Shown in pieces: positions 44,125-55,898 of a stretch of DNA of 64,000 nt. The stretch spans positions 235,331-299,330 of the forward strand of contig NZ_NSFV01000008.1 of assembly GCF_002295115.1 (NCBI RefSeq), read 5' to 3'. Made by a program: the position numbers and the translations under genes. Source of the DNA: Mesorhizobium sp. WSM4311 (GTDB lineage Bacteria; Pseudomonadota; Alphaproteobacteria; Rhizobiales; Rhizobiaceae). Every line of letters begins with the position of its first letter. The stretch's first letter is position 1. The notes beneath the pieces are model-generated. The model was not told where the DNA came from. It saw only the letters and a list, made by a program, of their open reading frames with translations, and did not search any database.

Positions 44125-44447
44125 CTGAAGCCGCCAACAAAGGAAGAGACGGGTTTGTAGCAGTCTAATTTAAGCTATTTCTAATGCACTCGAAGTGCCG
44201 TTCCACCAATCGGGATTACCAAATTCGTATCACGAATTATTGATAACTTGATAAATATGTATACTTAAACGCATGGACATCACAAGCGTCGACGACGCAC
44301 AGTAATACCGCCGAAGGGACCGCTTCTTCCAAACGGCCGTTCGATATATTATACATATGTGATATACAGAAGCCGTGCGCGCGGCAGAGATAAAATGCAT
44401 CGCGCCCTGACGCTGCCAGCAGAGCCGGCAGCGTCGACGTTTTCAGG
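44125..44447. other. AT-rich intergenic island
   Basis: A 323-base gap much richer in A and T than the rest of the window (ATATATTATACATATGTGAT near 44342-44361, and ATTATTGATAACTTGATAAA further left). It holds no open frame with a credible start. A hairpin GACGCTGCC-N9-GGCAGCGTC at 44409-44435 is close to the end of the hydroxylase gene and may stop its transcript. It probably also carries the promoter of the GT-C-like gene. Confidence 0.5.
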
Positions 44448-45278
44448 TCAGGTGGTTTCGGCGTTCTTCGGCTTGGTCGAGCCGATCATCTTCCAGTTCT
44501 TGTAGAACATCGAATTGATGCGCTCGACGCTGACCGAGACAACCGCGAGCATGCCGGCAATGAGTCTCGGGAACGGGGACGGCCTGATGATGTCCATGAA
44601 CACGCAGTAGCGGCGGCCGTCATATTCGTTGACCGAACGGTGCAACAGCGTGTCGTCGAAAATGAACTGCGGATTGTCGTACCAGTAGTTCTTGACGTTG
44701 CCGCATTCGACGAAGATTTCCGCTTTCACGGGGATCAGGTTGTAGAGGATACGCAGGCTGAGCCGCAGCGGGCCGAAATGCCAGGAAGTCGATTCGCGCT
44801 TGCTGAAGACCGAAACGGCGATGGTCTTGATGTATTTGAAATCCTTGTTGAACTCGGCGACGTTGTCGATCCGGTGCTTGCCGTACCACTGGTAGACATA
44901 CATGCCACGCCGGCCGGCGCCGAAATTGGCGTCGATGTCGGCGATGATCTCATCCTTGCGCGCCTTGAAGATGTCCAGGACCTCATTGACCTCGCGCTGA
45001 TAATCCTCCGGAAACTGCTCCAGCTTCCACACGCCGGGATTCCGGTAGCAGAGCAGATCGACCAGCAGGTTGAACGGCGACAAGAGCCAGGTGAACAGGC
45101 CGTTGCCGAGGAAGTAGCCTGAGAACAGCGCCAGATCCTTCCTGTCGTTGCGCAGCACGTCGATCAGGCCGCAGACGATGAAGATCGTCGTCAGAATGGG
45201 GATAAAGTAGAAGCCAAGGGCGAGAAGCGGGATGGCGATGGCGAATTTGCGAAGGGATTTGCGAAGGGCTTTTGTCAT
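44448..45278 (-). CDS. Aspartyl/asparaginyl beta-hydroxylase-family dioxygenase, membrane-anchored
   Basis: A 276-residue protein with a transmembrane N-terminus (AIAIPLLALGFYFIPILTTI) and a double-stranded beta-helix dioxygenase domain. NPQFIFDDTLLHRSVNEYDG and RRYCVFMDIIRPSP form the metal/2-oxoglutarate site region (His and Arg). The same family gives lipid hydroxylases LpxO (lipid A) and OlsC (ornithine lipid) in Gram-negatives, and the short N-terminal anchor fits. ATG at 45278 was chosen because the hydrophobic anchor begins right after it. Substrate unproven. Confidence 0.83.
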   Translation of the reverse strand: MTKALRKSLRKFAIAIPLLALGFYFIPILTTIFIVCGLIDVLRNDRKDLALFSGYFLGNGLFTWLLSPFNLLVDLLCYRNPGVWKLEQFPEDYQREVNEVLDIFKARKDEIIADIDANFGAGRRGMYVYQWYGKHRIDNVAEFNKDFKYIKTIAVSVFSKRESTSWHFGPLRLSLRILYNLIPVKAEIFVECGNVKNYWYDNPQFIFDDTLLHRSVNEYDGRRYCVFMDIIRPSPFPRLIAGMLAVVSVSVERINSMFYKNWKMIGSTKPKNAETT

Positions 45279-45437
45279 TTTTCCACGCGCGGAGCGCGAT
45301 CCTGTTGCGAATGAGTGTGCCAAATCTCGGCAACGACCACCGCCCGGTCGTGCGCCTTGATAAGGTTTTTTGGGTCGCCGCACAACGCCACGACATCGTG
45401 GCCCGGCAGTTGCCTGGTGGAATTTACCAGCCGTCGG

Positions 45438-46151
45438 TCAATGCACCGCTGGCAAGCTGAGCTCGTCCCATTTCTCCCTGGCCACGGGATCGCCGACCAG
45501 GAACTCAAAGCCGATGACGCTTTCGCCGTCCCGCGCGAGCTGGCATTTGAACTTCAGACCATACCAGTTTTTGCGACTGCGGAAAGCCGCGCCGTCCGCG
45601 GTGATCGCGGTGCCGCTGATCTTCTCCTCGGCCGTTGCATAAGGCACGACGCGTTCCGGCTCAAAGTCCGCGCGCCATCGCCGGATCTGGTCCATGGCCT
45701 CGAGATTGCACAATTGCACCATGCGTTCATCGGAAGCGAAGGTCGCGAGATCTGCGCGCGCCTGCCGGCTGCGCGGATCGGCGAGCGTCTTGGCCGACAG
45801 CATTTCGGTCGGCCGAATCATGGTCGGCGCGGTGGATGGTGTAGATCGAGGAGCGCTCGGCGTTGGCGTTGGTGCGGGCGCTTGTGCCTCGGGTGCTGAA
45901 GGCGGTGCTGGCGCCGGCGGCGGCCTTGTCGAGGCCTCGAACTGCTGGGGTGTCAGAATGTCGACCGACACCCGTTCCTCGTCCAGCCGCTTCGGCCGCT
46001 TTGGCAGCGGCATGAGCGCCAGCATCGCAGCCAGCAGGGCGTGGAGAGCAACCGAGGTTGAGATGCCCCATGGCGAGGCCTCGCTTCGAAGCGTGACGAC
46101 CGCCGGGCCGCGCAATCCTATTATTCCCGTTCCTTGCGCAGCTTCGCCCAA
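45438..46151 (-). CDS. DUF930-family protein
   Basis: A 237-residue protein. A hydrophobic anchor near 32-48 (STSVALHALLAAMLALMPL), a proline-rich linker of about 40 residues (PPPAPAPPSAPEAQAPAPTP) and the C-terminal DUF930 domain with MLSAKTLADPRSRQARADLA, VQLCNLEAMDQIRRW and SRKNWYGLKFKC. A TonB-like layout (anchor, proline linker, periplasmic domain) is possible. The start at 46151 overlaps rarA by 31 bases; a later TTG near 46112 would remove the overlap. DUF930 is common in Rhizobiales; function unknown. Confidence 0.82.
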   Translation of the reverse strand: MGEAAQGTGIIGLRGPAVVTLRSEASPWGISTSVALHALLAAMLALMPLPKRPKRLDEERVSVDILTPQQFEASTRPPPAPAPPSAPEAQAPAPTPTPSAPRSTPSTAPTMIRPTEMLSAKTLADPRSRQARADLATFASDERMVQLCNLEAMDQIRRWRADFEPERVVPYATAEEKISGTAITADGAAFRSRKNWYGLKFKCQLARDGESVIGFEFLVGDPVAREKWDELSLPAVH

Positions 46152-47428
46152 TAGTCGAGCCGCTTCCTGATGTCGCGCTCGAAACCACGCTCAGGCGGAT
46201 CGTAGAAGGTCTGGCGGCCAATCTTCTCCGGAAAATAGTCCTGGCCCGAAAAGGCGTCAGGCTCATCATGATCGTAGCGATAGCCCGCGCCGTAATCCTC
46301 TTCCTTCATCAGCTTGGTCGGCGCGTTGAGGATATGCTTCGGCGGCAGCAGCGAGCCATGCTGCTTGGCTGCCTGCGTGGCCGCCTTGAAGGCGGTGTAG
46401 ACGGCATTGGATTTGGGCGCGGTGGCGAGATAGACGGTGGCCTCGGCAAAGGCGAGCTCGCCTTCCGGAGAGCCCAGATAGTCGTAGGCGTCCTTGGCGG
46501 CATTGGCGACGACCAGCGCCTGCGGATCGGCTAGGCCGATGTCTTCCATCGCCATGCGCACCAGCCGGCGGCCGAGATAGAGCGGGTCCTCGCCGGCGTC
46601 GAACATGCGAGCGAGATAGTAGAGTGCCGCGTCGGGATCGGAACCGCGCACCGATTTGTGCAGCGCCGAGATCAGATTGTAGTGGCCGTCCTGGCCCTTG
46701 TCGTAGATCGGCGCACGGCGCTGGACGATGCGCCGCAGTCCCTCGGGATCGAATATCTCGCCGGGCTTGGCGGCGCGCCAGACTTCCTCGGCGAGGGTCA
46801 GCGATGCGCGGCCGTCGCCGTCGCTCATGCGGATCAGCATGGCGCGGGCCTCGTCGTCGAGCGGCAGCGCCCTGCCCTCCGTCTCCTCCGCCCGCACCAT
46901 CAGCTTGGCTATGCTCTCCTCGCCGAGCGAATGGAAAACCATGACGCGCGCGCGCGACAACAGCGCCGCGTTGAGCTCGAAGGACGGGTTTTCGGTCGTG
47001 GCGCCGACCAGGACGACCGTCCCATCCTCCATGACAGGAAGAAAGGAATCCTGCTGGGCGCGGTTGAAGCGATGGATCTCGTCGACGAAAAGCAGGGTCT
47101 GGCGGCCGTTGGCGCGGCGCAGCTTGGCCGTCTCGAACACTTTCTTCAGGTCGGCGACGCCGGAAAACACCGCCGAAATCTGCTCGAACGCAAGGCTGGT
47201 CTCGCCGGCGAGCAGCCTTGCCACCGTGGTCTTGCCGGTCCCCGGCGGCCCCCAGAAGATCATCGAGCCGAGTGAGCCCGAGCCGATCAGCCGGGTCAGT
47301 GCGCCGTCGGGGCCGGTCAGATGCTCCTGGCCGACGACCTCACCAAGATTTCTCGGCCGCAGCCTGTCGGCCAGCGGCCGCCCGGGCGGCGCCTTTTCCG
47401 GTTCATCGACACTGAACAGATCGGCCAT
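46121..47428 (-). CDS. rarA: Replication-associated recombination protein A (AAA+ ATPase)
   Basis: A 435-residue MgsA/RarA AAA+ ATPase related to clamp loader and Holliday-junction helicases. Walker A FWGPPGTGKTTVARLLAGET is near residue 57, Walker B LLFVDEIHRF follows, and sensor I is VGATTENPSFELN. The C-terminal RarA-specific domain (LYYLARMFDAGEDPLYLGRR, ATVYLATAPKSNA) is intact. It acts at stalled forks. It follows degP with a 41-base gap and overlaps the DUF930 gene at its 3' end. Confidence 0.96.
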   Translation of the reverse strand: MADLFSVDEPEKAPPGRPLADRLRPRNLGEVVGQEHLTGPDGALTRLIGSGSLGSMIFWGPPGTGKTTVARLLAGETSLAFEQISAVFSGVADLKKVFETAKLRRANGRQTLLFVDEIHRFNRAQQDSFLPVMEDGTVVLVGATTENPSFELNAALLSRARVMVFHSLGEESIAKLMVRAEETEGRALPLDDEARAMLIRMSDGDGRASLTLAEEVWRAAKPGEIFDPEGLRRIVQRRAPIYDKGQDGHYNLISALHKSVRGSDPDAALYYLARMFDAGEDPLYLGRRLVRMAMEDIGLADPQALVVANAAKDAYDYLGSPEGELAFAEATVYLATAPKSNAVYTAFKAATQAAKQHGSLLPPKHILNAPTKLMKEEDYGAGYRYDHDEPDAFSGQDYFPEKIGRQTFYDPPERGFERDIRKRLDYWAKLRKERE

Positions 47429-47469
47429 GTACTTCTTTTGGTTTGGAGCGCGATCCCTTCAGATCGAAC

Positions 47470-48963
<1,494 letters not shown>

Positions 48964-49094
48964 TCGCGAATCCTCCAAGGCAAGTTCGGGCGCATTGTCC
49001 CGACGATTGTGCAAAATGAAAGGCTAAGCCGCTGAAATCCGATTATTTTCGCGCCGGCAGATCGTTTAGGTCACGCCTCGGCGCGCGCAGAACA

Positions 49095-49117
49095 TGAAAA
49101 AGGGGCCCGCAGGCCCC
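49095..49117 (-). terminator. Intrinsic terminator at the end of the ribosomal operon
   Basis: Minus strand: AAGGGGCC-TGC-GGGCCCCTT-type stem followed by T5-T6 in a 23-base region, 28 bases after the rplQ stop. It closes the S10-spc-alpha run. Confidence 0.82.
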
Positions 49118-49144
49118 TTCAATTCATTCCGGAAAGACGTGGCG

Positions 49145-49576
49145 TTATGCGGCCGCGGCTTCCGTGTCGGTGCCTTCGGCTTCGAGGCGAGCGCGGTCGG
49201 CGGCGCCCTTGGCATCCGTGTCGCGATCGACGAACTCGATGACGGCCATCGCGGCGTTGTCGCCGTGACGGAAGCCTGCCTTCATGATGCGCAGATAGCC
49301 ACCGTTGCGGTTGGCGTAGCGCGGGGCAATGGTGTCGAACAGGCGCTTGACGACGCCTTCATTGCCGATCTGCGCGATCACCTGGCGGCGGGCGTGCAGG
49401 TCGCCGCGCTTGCCGAGCGTCACCAGCTTCTCGACGATCGGACGCAGGTCCTTCGCCTTCGGCAGGGTGGTGACGATCTGCTCGTGCTCGAGCAGCGACA
49501 CGGCGAGGTTGGCGAACATCGACTTGCGATGGCTAATGCTTCGGGCGAAGCGACGGCCTTTGAAACCGTGGCGCAT
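49145..49576 (-). CDS. rplQ: 50S ribosomal protein L17
   Basis: The 143-residue L17 binds 23S rRNA near the exit tunnel. Opening MRHGFKGRRFARSISHRKSM and the motif LLEHEQIVTTLPKAKDLRPI are diagnostic. The last 20 residues (an Ala/Glu-rich tail) are the usual alphaproteobacterial extension. It is the last gene of the supercluster, 104 bases after rpoA, with a terminator directly downstream. Confidence 0.98.
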   Translation of the reverse strand: MRHGFKGRRFARSISHRKSMFANLAVSLLEHEQIVTTLPKAKDLRPIVEKLVTLGKRGDLHARRQVIAQIGNEGVVKRLFDTIAPRYANRNGGYLRIMKAGFRHGDNAAMAVIEFVDRDTDAKGAADRARLEAEGTDTEAAAA

Positions 49577-49680
49577 GGCTCAATTCCTTCTTCAGTTGTT
49601 CAAGAGGCCACGGCCTCTGATGGTTTTCCGCATGACCGTCGGATCGAGCGGCCCACGCCGCCGATCCTTGGAATTCATGC

Positions 49681-50691
49681 TCAATATTGATCTTCGTAAC
49701 GCTTGGCGAGGTCTTCGATGTTTTCCGGCGGCCAGTCCGGCACTTCCATGCCGAGGTGCAGGCCCATCGCCGCGAGCACTTCCTTGATCTCGTTCAGCGA
49801 CTTGCGGCCGAAGTTCGGGGTGCGCAGCATCTCGGCTTCGGTCTTCTGGATGAGATCGCCGATGTAGACGATGTTGTCGTTCTTCAGGCAGTTGGCCGAG
49901 CGCACCGAAAGCTCGAGTTCGTCGACCTTCTTGAGCAGCGCCGGGTTGAAGGCGAGCTCGGTGACGGCTTCGGCGGCGACTTCCTTCTGCGGCTCGTCGA
50001 AGTTGACGAACAGGCCAAGCTGGTCCTGCAGGATGCGAGCGGCGAAAGCCACCGCGTCCTCGCCCGAGATCGAACCGTCGGTCTCGATGGTCATGGTCAG
50101 CTTGTCATAGTCGAGAACCTGGCCCTCGCGGGTGTTCTCGACCTTGTAGGAGACCTTCTTGACCGGCGAATAGAGGCTGTCGACCGGGATCAGGCCGATC
50201 GGCGCGTCCTCGGCGCGGTTGCGCTCCGCCGGCACGTAGCCCTTGCCGGTGTCGACGGTGAATTCCATGCGGATTTCAGCGCCTTCGTCCAGCGTGCAGA
50301 TGACGTGATCGGGGTTGAGGATCTCGACATCGCCAACCGTCTGGATGTCGCCGGCGAGAACCGCACCCGGTCCCTGCTTGCGCACGACCATGCGCTTGGG
50401 GCCATCGCCTTCCATGCGGATGGCGATTTCCTTGATATTCAAGACGATGTCGGTCACGTCCTCGCGCACGCCGGCGATGGACGAGAATTCATGCAGAACG
50501 CCGTCGATCTGCACGGCGGTCACGGCCGCACCGCGCAGCGAAGACAGAAGCACGCGGCGCAGCGCGTTGCCGAGGGTGAGACCAAAGCCACGCTCGAGCG
50601 GCTCGGCGACCAGCGTGGTCAGCGTCTTCTTCTTCGACGAGAACTCGATCTTGTTCGGCTTGATCAGTTCCTGCCAATTTTTCTGGATCAT
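49681..50691 (-). CDS. rpoA: RNA polymerase alpha subunit
   Basis: A 336-residue alpha subunit with N-terminal assembly domain (about 10-230; [20 protein letters not shown] is the alpha-NTD signature) and the C-terminal UP-element/activator domain with [20 protein letters not shown]. The start [17 protein letters not shown] is the family start; ten further in-frame codons upstream carry no family sequence. It sits between rpsK and rplQ with 104 bases on either side. Confidence 0.99.
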
Positions 50692-50795
50692 GATGCTTTC
50701 CTTCCGTTGACCCGCCACCATCCAATCGTGGCGGGCGACCTGGAATACCGCGGAGGAACGCCCCTGTGAGCGTTCGCGCGGCGTTCGGTAATTTC

Positions 50796-51185
50796 TTAGA
50801 CGCGGCGCTTCTTGCGCGGGCGGCAGCCATTGTGCGGGATCGGCGTCACATCACGGATCGAGGTGATGGTGAAGCCCGCCGCCTGCAGGGCGCGCAGCGC
50901 CGATTCACGACCGGAGCCTGGTCCGCAGACCTCGACTTCGAGCATGCGCATGCCATGTTCCTGGGCCTTCTTGGCGACGTCCTCGGCAGCCATCTGGGCG
51001 GCAAACGGGGTCGACTTGCGCGAACCCTTGAAGCCCTGGGCACCAGCCGACGACCAGGCAATCGAATTGCCCTGCGCGTCGGTGATGGTGATCATCGTGT
51101 TGTTGAAGGTCGAATTGACGTGGGCAACGCCCGACGAGATATTCTTGCGTTCGCGACGGCGAACACGAGCGGCTTCCTTGGCCAT
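50796..51185 (-). CDS. rpsK: 30S ribosomal protein S11
   Basis: The 129-residue S11 contacts the 16S rRNA platform. [40 protein letters not shown] and the C-terminal [16 protein letters not shown] are the family signatures. It follows rpsM by 140 bases; unusually for the alpha operon, that gap holds a long palindromic element at 51241-51321. Confidence 0.98.
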
Positions 51186-51240
51186 GGTATTCCTTTCAGT
51201 TGATCTCTACACCGCCGTAATGCCAGCGGCTCCACCTGGA

Positions 51241-51321
51241 AAGCGAGTAGTGAATTGGTGAGTAGTGACGAGGCGCAGGCGTTGACGCTGCTTCTCACTA
51301 CTCACCACCGACTACTCGCTT
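51241..51321. repeat. Long palindromic repeat element between rpsM and rpsK
   Basis: Left arm 51241-51268 and right arm 51295-51321 pair as an 11-bp stem (AAGCGAGTAGT/ACTACTCGCTT), a small internal loop and a 12-bp stem (GGTGAGTAGTGA). A 26-base apex carries a GCGT/ACGC mini-hairpin. The arms are rich in GAGTAGTGA-type units, resembling intergenic repeats I recall from Mesorhizobium. It begins five bases after the rpsM stop, so it is transcribed within the operon. Confidence 0.75.
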
Positions 51322-51325
51322 CAAA

Positions 51326-51694
51326 TTACTTCTTCTTGCCGGCGATCGACTTGGCCGGACCCTTGCGGGTGCGTGCATTGGTGTGCGTACGCTGGCCGCG
51401 GACCGGCAGCGAGCGACGGTGACGCAGGCCGCGGTAGCAGCCGAGGTCCATGAGACGCTTGATGTTCATCGACACTTCGCGGCGCAGGTCGCCTTCGACC
51501 TGATAGTCACGGTCGATGGTCTCGCGGATCTGCAAGACTTCCGCGTCGGTCAGCTGGTTGACGCGACGCTCGGCCGGGATGCCGACCTTGTCGACGATCT
51601 CCTGGGCGAACTTCTTGCCAATTCCGTGAATGTACTGAAGCGCGATGACGACGCGCTTGTTGGTCGGAATGTTGACGCCGGCTATACGAGCCAT
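51326..51694 (-). CDS. rpsM: 30S ribosomal protein S13
   Basis: The 122-residue S13 sits at the head of the 30S subunit and touches the P-site tRNA. It starts MARIAGVNIPTNKRVVIALQ, with YIHGIGKKFAQEIVD as the helix-two-turn-helix and RGQRTHTNARTRKGPAKS as its basic tail. The start at 51694 follows a purine-rich RBS. A 218-base gap separates it from adk; the palindromic repeat lies just after its stop. Confidence 0.98.
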   Translation of the reverse strand: MARIAGVNIPTNKRVVIALQYIHGIGKKFAQEIVDKVGIPAERRVNQLTDAEVLQIRETIDRDYQVEGDLRREVSMNIKRLMDLGCYRGLRHRRSLPVRGQRTHTNARTRKGPAKSIAGKKK

Positions 51695-51912
51695 GTTCTT
51701 TCCTTCTCCATGTGGGCCGACCAACCTTTCAAACAAGGCAGGCCTGGCGCTGTCAAAGTTGCCCCGCGTCCGGTGGAGGCCGGCCCTTGCGGGAGTTTCC
51801 AGTTCAAAGCGACTGCCTTGCCCTTGCGGACAAGCAAAGTTCGCACCTGATAGGAAGACGGGCCGCCATACCGCAGCGGGCCGCCCCCGTCAAGCCTAAT
51901 CTTTAGATTCCC

Positions 51913-52505
51913 TTACAGCGCCTCGGCGGCCGCCATGAGCAGGGCCTCGATCTCGGCGGTCACCGCGTCGATGCTGGCCATGCCGTCGACCGTCTTGAGC
52001 TTGCCTTTGGCATAATAATAGCCGGTCAGCGGAGCGGTCTTCTTGTAGTACTCCCGCAGGCGTTCCTCGAACACCGCGGGATTGTCATCCTTGCGCACCG
52101 GTTGCCCGGCGGCCTTGGCGTCCTCGGCGCGCTTGACGATGCGGCCGACCAGGGCCCTGTCGTCGACGACCAGTTCGATGACCGTGTCGAGACCGATGCC
52201 ACGCTGCGAAAGCATCGATTCAACCGCATCGGCCTGCACCAGTGTGCGCGGGTAGCCGTCGAGGATGAATCCCTTGGCGCAGTCGGCCTGGTCGATCCGC
52301 TCGGCGACGATGGCGTTGACGATGGCGTCGGACACCAGTTCACCGGCATCCATCACCGCCTTGGCACGCTTGCCGACTTCCGAACCGGCCTGGACGGCGG
52401 CACGCAGCATGTCTCCCGTCGAGAGCTGGGGTATGCCGTGTTTGTCTACCAGTCTTTGTGCTTGTGTCCCCTTGCCCGCCCCTGGCGGCCCAAGCAAAAT
52501 CAACC

Positions 52506-52509
<4 letters not shown>
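51913..52509 (-). CDS. adk: Adenylate kinase
   Basis: A 198-residue short-LID adenylate kinase (AMP + ATP to 2 ADP). The P-loop is GPPGAGKGTQAQRL near 7-20. DGYPRTLVQADAVE is the AMP-binding segment, and the LID has no zinc cysteines. The start overlaps the secY stop by four bases, so adk is translationally coupled to the preprotein channel. No rpmJ or infA sits between adk and rpsM, as in other alphaproteobacteria. Confidence 0.98.
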
Positions 52510-53846
<1,337 letters not shown>

Positions 53847-53941
53847 GCCTGATTCTCCGCTTGGTAACGCTTGATGGCCCGTGAGGTCAGGCGGTGCGTT
53901 TCACCGAAGCTCACGAGATAAGCTCCGGGCTCTAAACATGC

Positions 53942-53967
53942 AAGCGGCCGCGTTGACGCGGCCGCTT
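53942..53967 (-). promoter_or_regulatory. Perfect 11-bp hairpin between rplO and secY
   Basis: AAGCGGCCGCG-TTGA-CGCGGCCGCTT is an exact inverted repeat. On the minus strand it lies 73 bases after the rplO stop and is followed only by TTGCATGTTT, a weak T tract. It could be an attenuator or a processing/stability barrier between ribosomal genes and secY. Confidence 0.5.
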
Positions 53968-54040
53968 AATTGAGCAGATCAAAGCGCAATCGTGAGCAAA
54001 AACGGGATCCCACTCTTGCCGATCGCGCTTCAAATTGCCG

Positions 54041-54514
54041 TTACTCGGCAGCTGCCTTTTCCGGCAACTTGACCGAGCCGCCGGCCTTTTCGATCTTCTC
54101 GATCGCCGCCTTGGACGCGCCGGCGACGTCGAAGGCAAGCTTGGCCTTCAGTTCACCATCGGACAATACGCGCACGCCATCCTTGACGCGGCGGATGACG
54201 CCGGCGGCGACAAGCGCCTCTGCCGTCACGGTTGCCTTGGCGTCGAGCTTCTTGGCGTCGACGGCTTCCTGGATACGGGCCAGCGACACGACGACGAAGC
54301 TCTTGGCGAAGATGTTGTTGAAGCCACGCTTCGGCAGGCGCCGGTAGAGCGGCATCTGGCCACCCTCGAAGCCGTTGACGGCGACGCCGGAGCGCGCCTT
54401 CTGACCCTTGACGCCGCGACCGGCGGTCTTGCCTGAGCCGGAACCGATGCCGCGGCCGAGACGCTTCTTGGAATGCGTCGCGCCGTCCTTGTCACGCAGA
54501 TCGTTGAGTTTCAT
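54041..54514 (-). CDS. rplO: 50S ribosomal protein L15
   Basis: A 157-residue L15, an early assembly protein of the large subunit. MKLNDLRDKDGATHSKKRLG is the family start; GRGIGSGSGKTAGRGVKGQK is the glycine-rich rRNA-binding arm, and GFEGGQMPLYRRLPKRGFNN its core. It follows rpmD by 22 bases. Confidence 0.98.
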   Translation of the reverse strand: MKLNDLRDKDGATHSKKRLGRGIGSGSGKTAGRGVKGQKARSGVAVNGFEGGQMPLYRRLPKRGFNNIFAKSFVVVSLARIQEAVDAKKLDAKATVTAEALVAAGVIRRVKDGVRVLSDGELKAKLAFDVAGASKAAIEKIEKAGGSVKLPEKAAAE

Positions 54515-54536
54515 CTGAGTTCTCCTGCGCTTTGGC

Positions 54537-54734
54537 TCAGCCCTCGTCCACGACGCGGACGAGATGCTGAACGGCGGCGATCATGCCGCGCACGGAAGGC
54601 GTATCTTCCAGCGTGCGCTGCTTGTGCATCTTGTTGAGGCCGAGGCCGACCAGCGTCGCGCGCTGCTCCTTCGGACGGCGGATCGGCGAACCGATCTGCT
54701 CAACGGTGATGGTCTTGGTTGCTTTCTTGGCCAT
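54537..54734 (-). CDS. rpmD: 50S ribosomal protein L30
   Basis: A 65-residue L30 starting MAKKATKTITVEQIGSPIRR, with LVGLGLNKMHKQRTLEDTPS, the standard compact fold. An in-frame TTG two codons upstream exists, but the ATG at 54734 with AGGGA before it is preferred. Between rpsE (24 bases) and rplO (22 bases). Confidence 0.97.
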   Translation of the reverse strand: MAKKATKTITVEQIGSPIRRPKEQRATLVGLGLNKMHKQRTLEDTPSVRGMIAAVQHLVRVVDEG

Positions 54735-54758
54735 GGTCAAAATCCCTGGTCAGATCGA

Positions 54759-55322
54759 CTATTCTTCAGCCGCAACGGCGGTGCCGCGGCGGGCCTGAAG
54801 GGTCGAATACTTGATGCCGCGAGCGGCAGCCACATCCTTGGGATGCATCTGGCTCTTCAGCGCGTCGAACGTGGCGCGAACCATGTTGTAGGGGTTCGAC
54901 GAACCCATCGACTTGGCGACCACGTCATGCATGCCGAGCGTCTCGAAAACGGCGCGCATCGGGCCGCCGGCGATGATGCCGGTACCCTGCTTGGCGGCGC
55001 GCAGCAGAACGCGTCCGGCGCCCCAGCGTCCCTCGACGTCGTGATGCAACGTACGGCCCGAGCGCAGCGGCACGAAGATCATGTCGCGCTTGGCCGATTC
55101 GGTTGCCTTGCGGATGGCTTCCGGCACTTCGCGTGCCTTGCCGTGACCAAAGCCGACGCGGCCTTTCTGGTCGCCGACAACGACGAGTGCGGCGAAGCCG
55201 AAGCGACGGCCACCCTTGACGACCTTGGCGACGCGATTGATGTGGACCAGCTTGTCCACCATGCCGTCGTCGCGCTCTTCGCGCTCGCGGCCGCGGCCGC
55301 CTTCCCTACGTTCCTGTGCCAT
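54759..55322 (-). CDS. rpsE: 30S ribosomal protein S5
   Basis: A 187-residue S5, an accuracy (ram) protein at the 30S mRNA entry channel. An Arg/Glu-rich N-terminal extension (AQERREGGRGREREERDDGM) precedes the double-stranded RNA-binding-like domain (KVVKGGRRFGFAALVVVGDQ) and the VLLRAAKQGTGIIAGGPMRA block. Follows rplR by 76 bases. Confidence 0.98.
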   Translation of the reverse strand: MAQERREGGRGREREERDDGMVDKLVHINRVAKVVKGGRRFGFAALVVVGDQKGRVGFGHGKAREVPEAIRKATESAKRDMIFVPLRSGRTLHHDVEGRWGAGRVLLRAAKQGTGIIAGGPMRAVFETLGMHDVVAKSMGSSNPYNMVRATFDALKSQMHPKDVAAARGIKYSTLQARRGTAVAAEE

Positions 55323-55398
55323 ATCCTGTTCCTTGTTCTTTTCCGGAAGCACGGGTTGCTGATTGCCGGCGCCGCTTTGGGTCGCCGACGGTGAAAGA

Positions 55399-55758
55399 TT
55401 AGAAGCTCAGGCCGCCTTCGCGGGCAGCTTCAGCCAGCGCCTTGACGCGGCCGTGATAGATGTACGGGCCACGGTCGAAGACGACTTCCTTGACGCCGGC
55501 CTTGGTGGCGCGCTCGGCGATCAGCTTGCCGATCGCGGCGGCGGCTGCGGTGTCGGCGCCGGTCTTGAGCGAACCCTTGAGGTCCTTCTCGAGCGTCGAA
55601 GCGGCGGCGATGGTGTGGCCCTTGGCGTCGTCGATCACCTGGACGTAGATGTTCTTCGAGGTGCGGTGAACCGACAGACGCGGACGCTCGCCGGCGACCT
55701 TCCTGATCTGCCGGCGAACGCGCTGCGCACGGCGCTGCGTGGATTCCTTGGTACCCAT
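55399..55758 (-). CDS. rplR: 50S ribosomal protein L18
   Basis: A 119-residue L18 that binds 5S rRNA. It reads MGTKESTQRRAQRVRRQIRK at the start, RLSVHRTSKNIYVQVIDDAK and FDRGPYIYHGRVKALAEAAR at the end. The start at 55758 was chosen over seven upstream codons because the family begins there. The 140-base gap to rplF contains several GC-rich inverted repeats but no gene. Confidence 0.97.
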   Translation of the reverse strand: MGTKESTQRRAQRVRRQIRKVAGERPRLSVHRTSKNIYVQVIDDAKGHTIAAASTLEKDLKGSLKTGADTAAAAAIGKLIAERATKAGVKEVVFDRGPYIYHGRVKALAEAAREGGLSF

Positions 55759-55898
55759 GATGGTCTTCCTTGCCTTCAAAAAACGGGGGCCGCCCTGTGC
55801 GGTAGGCGAAAGCGCCTCCCGCGGCCGCTCCCCGCGGCGTTACACTTCCTTGGCTTGGTCCTTTCCGAAAAGCCTGCGACTTTTCAGGACCAGGTCCA

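Noticed and set aside
51325..51913. Absence of rpmJ and infA from the spc-alpha junction as a loss event
   Set aside because: This arrangement is normal for alphaproteobacteria, where these genes lie elsewhere.
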